Assembly (NCBI GenBank): GCA_015222595.1 | Contig: JADFVP010000007.1 | Location: forward strand, 1 to 9,007 | DNA: 9,007 nucleotides | Direction: 5' to 3' | Origin: Pseudomonadota bacterium | GTDB taxonomy: Bacteria; Desulfobacterota; GWC2-55-46; JADFVP01 | Shown here: positions 1-5,543 of the stretch, one piece after another | How positions within the stretch are numbered: the stretch's first letter is position 1 | Layout: each line of letters begins with the position of its first letter | The notes under the pieces: model-generated | What the model was told of the DNA's origin: nothing | Seen by the model: the letters and a program-made list of their open reading frames with translations, nothing else | Databases searched by the model: none | Position numbers and translations under genes: made by a program

Positions 1-103
1 ACACTTGCATATCGAAAGGCGTATAAGGTCTGCCCGAACGATAGGATAAGTCGATAAAAAACGGGGTTTACCGCTAAACGGTCACTATTAAGAGGCCCTG
101 TTG

Positions 104-112
104 TGCTATATT
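104..112 (+). promoter_or_regulatory. possible extended -10 promoter for the NFACT gene
   Basis: TGCTATATT fits an extended -10 element (TGn followed by a five-of-six match to TATAAT). No recognisable -35 box lies 16-18 bases upstream. A start site about 7 bases downstream would fall at about 119, directly before the ATG at 120, so the mRNA would have almost no leader. This agrees with the lack of a usable Shine-Dalgarno: the nearest purine run, AAGAGG at 90-95, is 24 bases from the ATG. Positions 1-103 hold only short open stretches entering from the left edge (stops at about 47-57), too short to assign to an upstream gene. Confidence 0.3.
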
Positions 113-119
113 TACTCTC

Positions 120-1685
120 ATGGGCCCTGTTCTGTTAGAACATATTATAGCCGAGTGCGCGTCTGCGCTAACGGGTGGCGTGGTAAAGAAGGTGCATCAG
201 CCGGACGAGAGAACGGTAGTGCTGAGGGTCTTTGCGCGCGGCAGAGAGTTTAGGCTCATGCTTAGCGCCCATCCGCGCTTTTGCAGGCTCCACATAACAG
301 AGTCCCGGCCCGAGAACCCGCCCCGGCCCAAGCGTTTCTGTGCTCTTTTAAGGGCGCGCCTTACGGGCGCAAAGGTCACGGGGGTTTCGCAGGTAGAGGG
401 CGAGCGGGTGGCGCATGTCTATTTTGAGAAGTTAGAGAAGAGCGAGACCGAAAAGAGCGAGTCCGGTGTGAGGGTAACCCATACTCTTGTGATAGAGTTG
501 ACCGGAAAATCGGCCAATGTAATACTTTTGAACTCAAAGGGCGTGGTGCTCGATGCGCTCAAGCACTTCGACCCCGACGTTTCCAAGCGCGCCGTGGCTC
601 CGGGGCTGCACTTGGAACCCCTTATGCCGCCTCCGCCGGGTACAGGGCCCGGGCGTAAAGAGGACGAGATCGAAAGGCTGGAGGACGAATCCTGGAACGA
701 GGCCGCAGACCGGCACTACACCGCGCTGGTCGTCGATGACTCCGGGGGGCTTGAGCGTGGACGGCTAAAGAGGCAGATAGCCAAGGCGCGAAAGCGAGCG
801 GCGCGAAAAGAGCGGAATCTGTTAGAGGACAAAGAGCGCGCCACTAAGGATATCGAACAGGGCCGCTTCGGCGAACTGCTAAATGCCAACCGCGAGAAGC
901 TGGTGCGCGGCGCCACCGAGGTCGAGGCCGTTGACTACACTGTCGTGCCCCCCGCGACCGTCACCGTTTCGCTGGATGAAAAACTGGGGCCGCAAGAGAA
1001 TATAGAGCGGTACTTTAAAAGAGCACGCAAGGCGAAGCGGACGCTACTGCTGCTAGGGTCCAGGTTGCCGAGGGTGAGCGAAGAGGTGGCCTACATGGAC
1101 ACGCTCTTGTATAATCTCAGCGTAGCTGAAACGGACGAAGAGCTTGAGGCCTTTAAAGAAGAGATGAGCATGACACGGACATTCAATATCAAGGGTGGTA
1201 AAGAGAGAGGTAAAAAAGGCCCTGCCGGTAAGGCCGGCAGCGCAGACCCTTTTCGCCGCTATACTTCGTCCGAGGGCTTTGCGGTTCTGTGCGGCAAGTC
1301 CGGGGCTGGAAACGACCGGCTCGTTAAGCGCGAGGCTGCCCCGGAAGATATCTGGTTCCATGCAGAGGGGGTGCCCGGCTCTCATGTGATAATAAAAGTT
1401 GCCGGACGCTCTGGTGAGCTTACGCGCGTGACGCTCGAGGAGGCTGCCGCATTAGCGGCCTTCTACTCGAAGGCGAAGGAGTCGGGCCTTGTGGAAGTTA
1501 TCTACGCCGAGGCGAAGCACGTTAGAAAACCGCGCGGTGCAAAGCCCGGGGCGGTTACGGTCAAAGAGCACCGGTCGTTGAAAGTCAGGCCGCGTGAGAT
1601 GGCGATAGAAATAGAGACGGTCACTGAGACAGAGACCCAAGCCGAAGAGACGGCCCCGGAAGGGTCAGAAGCCGAAACAGAGTAG
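120..1685 (+). CDS. rqcH: NFACT-family ribosome quality-control protein (RqcH/Rqc2/NEMF-like)
   Basis: This is an NFACT-family protein. Known members bind the 60S/50S subunit carrying a stalled peptidyl-tRNA and, in bacteria, direct C-terminal alanine tailing that marks the nascent chain for degradation. Three parts are visible in the 521 residues. The NFACT-N domain covers about 1-165, with the family pattern F-x-LLR-x-x-L-x-GA at 73-84 and a conserved G-K-S-A-N-V-I-L-L-N run at 129-138. A charged, probably coiled-coil middle covers about 210-350. An NFACT-R domain covers about 376-490, with G-N-D at 397-399, D-I-W-F-H at 410-414, P-G-S-H at 419-422 and K-P-R-G-A-K-P-G at 470-477. The helix-hairpin-helix segment usually found between the N domain and the coiled coil seems reduced to about 45 proline-rich and acidic residues (165-210), which fits a length shorter than the roughly 570 of B. 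subtilis RqcH. The usual Asp-Arg pair needed for tailing appears as E95-R96. The last 25 residues are an acidic Thr/Glu tail. No other start codon lies in frame between the upstream stop at 75 and the ATG. Family assignment is secure; tailing activity is inference. Confidence 0.9.
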   Translation: MGPVLLEHIIAECASALTGGVVKKVHQPDERTVVLRVFARGREFRLMLSAHPRFCRLHITESRPENPPRPKRFCALLRARLTGAKVTGVSQVEGERVAHVYFEKLEKSETEKSESGVRVTHTLVIELTGKSANVILLNSKGVVLDALKHFDPDVSKRAVAPGLHLEPLMPPPPGTGPGRKEDEIERLEDESWNEAADRHYTALVVDDSGGLERGRLKRQIAKARKRAARKERNLLEDKERATKDIEQGRFGELLNANREKLVRGATEVEAVDYTVVPPATVTVSLDEKLGPQENIERYFKRARKAKRTLLLLGSRLPRVSEEVAYMDTLLYNLSVAETDEELEAFKEEMSMTRTFNIKGGKERGKKGPAGKAGSADPFRRYTSSEGFAVLCGKSGAGNDRLVKREAAPEDIWFHAEGVPGSHVIIKVAGRSGELTRVTLEEAAALAAFYSKAKESGLVEVIYAEAKHVRKPRGAKPGAVTVKEHRSLKVRPREMAIEIETVTETETQAEETAPEGSEAETE

Positions 1686-1698
1686 AGCGAGCAGAAGT

Positions 1699-2631
1699 AT
1701 GCACAATAAAGACAAACCGTACTATCCACTAAGCGCGTACCTACGCGAGCGGTACGGCTGCAAGGTCTACAAGATTACGCTCGACATCGGGCTTACGTGC
1801 CCGAACCGCGACGGCACTGTTGCGACTGGTGGCTGTCTCTTTTGCGAAACTGAGACGCTAAAGCCGTTAGGCGCCAATCGAGAAAGCTCTGGGGGAAATA
1901 GCTCTGATACGATAACCGCAAGTATAGAGGAGCAGATAGAGGTCGGCATAGAGCGGCTCGTCAAGCGGCACGGAGCCAAAAAGTACATAGCGTATTTTAA
2001 TATAAACTCCTCCACTTACGCTGACGTCGGTTTTCTAAAAGAGGCCTACTCCGTGGCTCTCGACCATCCGGAGATCGTTGGTGTTGCTGTCTCCACAAGG
2101 CCCGACTGCGTGGGCGAAGAGGTGGTTGAACTGCTCGCAGAAATAGCGCGCCAGAAGGACGTCTGGGTGGAACTCGGTCTTCAGAGCGCGTCGGACTCGA
2201 CTCTTAAGCTCATAAACAGGGGCCACACGGTAGAGGCATACGAGCGCGCGGTAGAGCGGCTGCACTCTGCCGGCCTCAAGGTCTGCACCCATATAATAGC
2301 CGGGCTTCCGGGCGAAACAGAAGAGGAGTACCTCGACACGGTGCGCCTCTTGGCCAGTCAAAGCATCTGGGGCGTAAAGCTGCACCAGTTGCAGATAGTG
2401 GCCGGAACCGGGATGGAAGAGCTGTACAAGAACGGAGGAGTCGAGCCTCTTACGATAGAAAAGTACGCGGGACTCGTGGCTAAAGCGCTTGCGCTGCTGC
2501 CAAAAGAGACCGTAATCCACCGGCTCTCTGGAGACCTGCCCGACCGCTTTATAGTTGCGCCCAAATGGGGGGCGAACAAATTTCTTATTGCCGACAAGAT
2601 AGCCGGAGTGATCACTGAAAGCGCTCTCTAG
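1699..2631 (+). CDS. yhcC: YhcC-type radical SAM protein (TIGR01212 family)
   Basis: This 310-residue radical SAM protein should bind a [4Fe-4S] cluster and cleave S-adenosylmethionine to start a radical reaction. The cluster cysteines are C34, C46 and C49 in the CX11CX2C arrangement of the YhcC family, within C-P-N-R-D-G-T and G-G-C-L-F-C. The N-terminal stretch Y-L-R-E-R-Y-G-C-K-V-Y-K just before it is also typical. The motif S-T-R-P-D-C lies mid-protein, and later E-L-G-L-Q-S and H-I-I-A-G-L-P-G-E-T fit the radical SAM barrel. Length is normal for the family. The substrate is unknown; the family resembles Elp3-like radical SAM enzymes, which suggests RNA or tRNA modification but does not prove it. 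The gene begins 13 bases after the NFACT stop, so the two are probably cotranscribed. The upstream purine stretch is only a weak ribosome site. The start is supported by full alignment of the family's N-terminus. Confidence 0.88.
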   Translation: MHNKDKPYYPLSAYLRERYGCKVYKITLDIGLTCPNRDGTVATGGCLFCETETLKPLGANRESSGGNSSDTITASIEEQIEVGIERLVKRHGAKKYIAYFNINSSTYADVGFLKEAYSVALDHPEIVGVAVSTRPDCVGEEVVELLAEIARQKDVWVELGLQSASDSTLKLINRGHTVEAYERAVERLHSAGLKVCTHIIAGLPGETEEEYLDTVRLLASQSIWGVKLHQLQIVAGTGMEELYKNGGVEPLTIEKYAGLVAKALALLPKETVIHRLSGDLPDRFIVAPKWGANKFLIADKIAGVITESAL

Positions 2632-2640
2632 TAAGAGAGC
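2623..2640 (+). other. 7-bp hairpin overlapping the stop codon of the radical SAM gene
   Basis: GCTCTCT (2623-2629) and AGAGAGC (2634-2640) form a perfect 7-bp stem with the 4-base loop AGTA. The TAG stop at 2629-2631 lies in the stem and loop. No T-run follows directly, so this is not a standard intrinsic terminator. It could protect a 3' end or be chance. Confidence 0.35.
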
Positions 2641-2669
2641 TGTACAGAACGAAAGCAGTCTTTTATAAA
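2641..2669 (+). promoter_or_regulatory. candidate sigma-70-type promoter for the M29 peptidase gene
   Basis: TGTACA (2641-2646, four of six to TTGACA) and TATAAA (2664-2669, five of six to TATAAT) are separated by 17 bases. The predicted start near 2676 gives a leader of about 25 bases that contains the strong ribosome site at 2687-2692. Placement in the only gap between the radical SAM and peptidase genes supports a separate transcription unit. Confidence 0.4.
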
Positions 2670-2686
2670 CGGAAACTGTTTTAGAA

Positions 2687-2692
2687 GAGGAG
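2687..2692 (+). promoter_or_regulatory. strong Shine-Dalgarno site for the M29 peptidase
   Basis: GAGGAG lies 9 bases before the ATG at 2702. It is among the best ribosome sites in the window and fixes the start of the peptidase gene. Confidence 0.7.
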
Positions 2693-2701
2693 AAAAACCA
2701 C

Positions 2702-3772
2702 ATGGCAGACGCGCGCGTTAAGAAGCTGGCCAGCATACTCGTAAAACACTCCCTTAAGGTGAAGAAGAACGAGAAGGTGCTGGTAGTCGCAACCTCGGAG
2801 CTTGCAAAGCCGCTCGTTTTAGAGGTTTATAAAGAGGTGCTCGGCGCCGGGGGCCACCCCAGCCTCTCGGTCGGTTTTGAAGAGACCGTCAACATCTTCT
2901 ACGCTCTCGCCAACAACTCGCAGATAAAGCACTTTCCGGAGGTAAAGCTCTTTGAGGCCGAGCATGTCGATTGCGTGGTCAATATTCGCGCTACGGCGAA
3001 CAAGAAGGCGCTAACGACCGTAGAGCCTGCCAAGGTCGGCGCGCGGAGCAAGGTCGTGCGCCCGATATCCGAAGTCATCGTGAACAAGAAGCGGTGGGTG
3101 CTATGCAACTTCCCGACACACGCTCTTGCGCAGGAGGCGGAGATGAGCCTCGAAGAGTACGAGAACTTTCTTTACGGGGCGACCAACATCGACTGGACGA
3201 AGATTTACGCCAAAGAGAAGAAGCTACAGAAGAGGCTCGACAAGGCGAGTGTCGTCCGTATAGTCGGCATAGAGACCGACATAACCATAGGCATAAAAGG
3301 GCGCAAAGCCGTGCCCTGCTACGGCATACGGAACATGCCCGACGGAGAGGTCTACGTCTCTCCGTTAGAGAACTCCGCAGAAGGCCATATCTACTATAGC
3401 GACCCGCAGATCTATCAGGGGCGTGAGGTGCTGGGGATTCGGCTGAAGTTCAGTGCGGGACAGGTCGTTGAGGCGAGTGCCGAGAAGAACGAGGAGTTTC
3501 TCGTTTCAATGCTCGACACCGACGAAGGAGCGCGGTACTTGGGCGAACTCGGCATCGGGGTCAACTACGGCATAAAGCAGTTCAGCAAAGATATCCTCTT
3601 CGACGAGAAGATAGGCGGCACCGTGCATCTGGCCGTTGGTCGCTCTTACGAGTCGGCCGGAGGAAAGAACCTCAGCACCATTCACTGGGACATGATTAAG
3701 GATCTTAGAAAGAAGGGCGCAATCTACCTCGACGGCAAGCAGATACAGAAGAACGGTCGCTTTACGATATGA
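2702..3772 (+). CDS. M29-family metallo-aminopeptidase (AmpS/AmpT type)
   Basis: This is a cytoplasmic aminopeptidase of family M29 (thermophilic aminopeptidase family), which removes N-terminal residues from peptides with two metal ions. The full set of ligands expected from the Thermus/Staphylococcus enzymes can be read off: E216 in N-M-P-D-G-E-V, E282 in L-G-E-L-G-I-G-V-N, H309 in G-T-V-H-L-A, Y316 in R-S-Y, and H328 and D330 in S-T-I-H-W-D-M. The typical C-terminal stretch follows, with D-G-K-Q-I near 344-348 and N-G-R-F at 351-354. There is no signal peptide. At 356 residues it is shorter than the roughly 400-residue AmpS/AmpT proteins but all catalytic elements are present. The N-terminal half also fits, with V-K-K-N-E-K-V-L-V-V-A at 20-30. 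A strong ribosome site and a candidate promoter lie directly upstream. Family confidence is high; substrate preference cannot be read from sequence. Confidence 0.9.
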   Translation: MADARVKKLASILVKHSLKVKKNEKVLVVATSELAKPLVLEVYKEVLGAGGHPSLSVGFEETVNIFYALANNSQIKHFPEVKLFEAEHVDCVVNIRATANKKALTTVEPAKVGARSKVVRPISEVIVNKKRWVLCNFPTHALAQEAEMSLEEYENFLYGATNIDWTKIYAKEKKLQKRLDKASVVRIVGIETDITIGIKGRKAVPCYGIRNMPDGEVYVSPLENSAEGHIYYSDPQIYQGREVLGIRLKFSAGQVVEASAEKNEEFLVSMLDTDEGARYLGELGIGVNYGIKQFSKDILFDEKIGGTVHLAVGRSYESAGGKNLSTIHWDMIKDLRKKGAIYLDGKQIQKNGRFTI

Positions 3773-3861
3773 CCTATCGGCCCATTTATCAGGTATCTTA
3801 CTTCTGCTCGTTTACGGCTGCCCTTTGTGCCCAAACCCCGTGCTTATAGCGGTTAAAAGCC

Positions 3862-3891
3862 TTGACAGAGCAGTGGCGCGGAAGATATCTT
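3862..3891 (+). promoter_or_regulatory. candidate promoter for gmhA and downstream genes
   Basis: A perfect -35 box, TTGACA (3862-3867), is followed after 18 bases by TATCTT (3886-3891, four of six to TATAAT). A start near 3898 would leave a leader of about 50 bases before the GTG at 3948. It sits in the largest non-coding gap of the window (3773-3947), where an operon would be expected to begin. Confidence 0.55.
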
Positions 3892-3899
3892 TATATCTT
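3882..3899. repeat. perfect dyad overlapping the gmhA -10 region
   Basis: AAGATAT (3882-3888) and ATATCTT (3893-3899) are exact inverted repeats separated by four bases (CTTT). The dyad covers the candidate -10 box and predicted start, where a repressor site would act. AT-rich sequence makes chance dyads more likely, so an operator role is only an inference. Confidence 0.35.
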
Positions 3900-3902
3900 A
3901 AA

Positions 3903-3923
3903 TATTGGGCCTGTTACCCGATA
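3903..3923 (+). other. leader hairpin upstream of gmhA
   Basis: TATTGGG (3903-3909) pairs with CCCGATA (3917-3923): seven base pairs including one U-G wobble, with a 7-base loop. It would lie in the gmhA leader just after the predicted start site and 11 bases before the purine-rich ribosome site. There is no T-run directly after it, so it is not a clear terminator. Confidence 0.3.
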
Positions 3924-3933
3924 AATTTTATGT

Positions 3934-3941
3934 AAGAAAGG
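3934..3941 (+). promoter_or_regulatory. ribosome binding site that supports the GTG start of gmhA
   Basis: AAGAAAGG ends 6 bases before GTG at 3948. An upstream ATG at 3930 is followed at once by TAA, so it cannot start this frame. The site therefore fixes GTG as the start. Confidence 0.55.
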
Positions 3942-3947
3942 TCTCCA

Positions 3948-4532
3948 GTGGACTCGTTAAGCATAGTACGCAAATCATACACCGACTCTTTAAGCGCTAA
4001 AGAGGGTTTTTTTACCGAAGAGAATTCGGCCCTTTTAGTGAAGGCAGCCGAGAGTATCGCCACCTGCTTCAAGGCCGGGGGCAAGTTGCTTTTAATGGGC
4101 AACGGCGGCTCCGCCGCAGATGCACAGCACGTGGCCGCAGAGTTCGTTAACCGGTTCGTGATAGAGCGGCCTCCATTGCCGGCCCTTGCGCTCACCACCG
4201 ACACCTCGACCATCACCTCCATCGGCAACGACTACGCCTTCGACCAAGTCTTCGTGAAGCAGATACGCGCGCTTGGAAAAGAGGGCGACGTGCTGCTCGC
4301 GATCTCCACAAGCGGCAACTCTATTAATGTCGTCTCCGGCGCAGCGGCTGCCGCGTCGATGGGCATAAAGATAATTTCTCTTACGGGCGCGGGCGGCGGA
4401 AAGCTCGGCGAGAAGGCCGACATCGCTCTGGCGGCCACGGGCGCGACCACGGCGCGTGTTCAGGAGGTTCATATAACCGCGCTCCACATACTCTGCGAAC
4501 TGGTCGACTACATGTTGTTTGAAAAGGTCTAG
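3948..4532 (+). CDS. gmhA: phosphoheptose isomerase (sedoheptulose 7-phosphate isomerase)
   Basis: GmhA converts sedoheptulose 7-phosphate into D-glycero-D-manno-heptose 7-phosphate, the first step toward ADP-heptose for the LPS core; it acts in the cytoplasm as a tetramer. The protein is a single SIS domain of 194 residues, the usual length. The phosphate-binding motif G-N-G-G-S-A-A-D-A-Q-H is at 51-61 and the second serine motif S-T-S-G-N-S at 120-125. The residues that bind zinc and catalyse in known GmhA enzymes match even in numbering: H61, E65, Q172 and H180. The C-terminal stretch R-V-Q-E-V-H-I-T-A-L-H at 170-180 separates GmhA from other SIS proteins. It starts at GTG. It is the first gene after the 175-base gap and is followed by the unknown protein after 47 bases. 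No other heptose gene (hldE, gmhB, waaF) is visible here. Confidence 0.93.
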   Translation: MDSLSIVRKSYTDSLSAKEGFFTEENSALLVKAAESIATCFKAGGKLLLMGNGGSAADAQHVAAEFVNRFVIERPPLPALALTTDTSTITSIGNDYAFDQVFVKQIRALGKEGDVLLAISTSGNSINVVSGAAAAASMGIKIISLTGAGGGKLGEKADIALAATGATTARVQEVHITALHILCELVDYMLFEKV

Positions 4533-4579
4533 GCCCGGTGCTGCCACACCCTCTATTTTAAAAAAAACGGAACCCTGTT

Positions 4580-5524
4580 ATGCCGAAGAAAAAAACTTTT
4601 AAGCCGCTCTCTCTAAAAGGGATAAAGACGTACCCTATAAAGTCTCGAAAGAGCAAGGTAAGCGTAGACGACTTTGCAAAGTTGCCGAAAAAGGGCGGCA
4701 CGGTCGCCGAGTTTTTCGACTGCATGCCGCGCATACTCGGAGCCGAGAACCTGCGCGAGGTTGCCGACGCCGTTGTTCGTACGCATAAGGCCGGGCGAAC
4801 TGTAGTGCTCGGCATGGGCGCGCACGTTATAAAGGTCGGGCTTGGGCCCATGATAATAGACCTCATAGAGCGCGGCGTGATAGACGCTGTTGCGATGAAC
4901 GGGGCTTGCGTTGTGCATGATTTCGAGGCGGCCTACGTCGGCTGCACTTCTGAAGATGTCGATGCGGAAATAGGCGGCGGAACCTTCGGCATGGCCGAAG
5001 AGACCGGCAAACTTTTGAACCGCGCGATAAAGAAGAGCCCTGAAAAGGGGCTTGGGCGCTCTGTCGGCGAGATGATCGCAAAGTCCAGGTTCGAGTTTAA
5101 AGAGAACTCCATACTCGCGGCCGCCGCGCGTTGTGATGTTCCGGTAACCGTACACGTTGCGCTCGGCACGGACATTCTCCATATTCACCCGCAGATGGAC
5201 GCCGCCGCTACAGGGGTCGCTTCCATGCAAGACTTCAAGCTCTTCGCCTCCGTAGTCTCGACTTTGGACAGAGGGGTCTATATAAATCTCGGTTCAGCCG
5301 TACTGCTGCCCGAAATATTTTTGAAGGCCCTGACACTCGTAAGGAACAAGGGGCACAAAGTGAAAAACCTTACGACCGTGAACATGGACTTTATCCAGCA
5401 CTACCGCCCGACGACCAACGTCGTCCGCCGCCCTACGCAGGGCTCCGGCAAGGGGTATGCGCTAACGGGCCATCACGAGATAATGGTGCCGCTCTTGTAC
5501 GCGGCAATAATAGAGCGGCTTTAA
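4580..5524 (+). CDS. conserved protein of unknown function, deoxyhypusine-synthase-like
   Basis: This 314-residue protein has no assigned function that I can support, but it looks like a real, conserved enzyme. After a lysine-rich start (1-26) it has G-M-G-A-H-V-I-K-V-G-L-G-P (78-90), G-V-I-D-A-V-A-M-N-G-A (99-109) and V-V-H-D-F-E (111-116). This order, a GA-x-x-x-x-x-GL loop, then 'vDa...nGA', then HD, recalls the NAD-binding core of deoxyhypusine synthase (DHS). Further blocks are I-G-G-G-T-F-G-M-A-E-E-T-G (131-143), V-H-V-A-L-G-T-D-I-L-H-I-H-P (191-204), L-G-S-A-V-L-L-P-E-I-F-L-K-A (237-250), H-Y-R-P at 274-277 and G-H-H-E-I-M-V-P-L-L at 297-306. I do not see the C-terminal W-G-K block that holds the catalytic lysine of true DHS, and bacteria lack eIF5A, so hypusine formation is unlikely. 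The gene lies 47 bases after gmhA and 19 before argH, which suggests cotranscription. The ribosome site is weak (CGGAA about 7 bases before ATG), and an eight-base A-run precedes it. Confidence 0.75.
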   Translation: MPKKKTFKPLSLKGIKTYPIKSRKSKVSVDDFAKLPKKGGTVAEFFDCMPRILGAENLREVADAVVRTHKAGRTVVLGMGAHVIKVGLGPMIIDLIERGVIDAVAMNGACVVHDFEAAYVGCTSEDVDAEIGGGTFGMAEETGKLLNRAIKKSPEKGLGRSVGEMIAKSRFEFKENSILAAAARCDVPVTVHVALGTDILHIHPQMDAAATGVASMQDFKLFASVVSTLDRGVYINLGSAVLLPEIFLKALTLVRNKGHKVKNLTTVNMDFIQHYRPTTNVVRRPTQGSGKGYALTGHHEIMVPLLYAAIIERL

Positions 5525-5543
5525 AAAAGAGAGCAGGAAAAAG

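Noticed and set aside
66..79. GTTTA-CCGC-TAAAC hairpin upstream of the first gene
   Set aside because: The stem is only five AT-rich pairs, and the + strand has no T-run after it; the A-run at 55-60 would serve only a - strand transcript, and no - strand gene is present.
1..119. C-terminus of an upstream gene at the left edge
   Set aside because: Open stretches of at most about 18 codons in the three forward frames carry no recognisable motif, so no frame can be preferred.
94..131. GGCCCTGTT repeated at 94-102 and 123-131, with CCCTGTT again just before the ATG at 4580
   Set aside because: Short matches; the second copy is coding sequence of the NFACT gene and no regular spacing or further copies near other starts support a shared site.
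2035..2736. 233-codon open frame on the - strand over the radical SAM gene
   Set aside because: It lies wholly over a well-recognised + strand gene and its end, shows no family motif, and is explained by GC-rich third positions leaving few stops on the opposite strand.
2971..3399. 142-codon + strand frame inside the M29 peptidase
   Set aside because: Highly Arg-rich composition is typical of a shifted frame, and the peptidase frame holds all metal ligands.
4537..4567. GGTG...CACC followed by a T/A-rich run after gmhA as a terminator
   Set aside because: Only four pairs, and the T-run is short and interrupted; cotranscription with the next gene is more likely.
4613..5230. 205-codon - strand frame over the unknown protein
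   Set aside because: The + strand protein has clear motif blocks; the antisense translation has none and no ribosome site.
4580..5524. Annotation as a true deoxyhypusine synthase
   Set aside because: No WGK-type catalytic-lysine block near the C-terminus and no eIF5A substrate in bacteria; only the NAD-core resemblance is kept.
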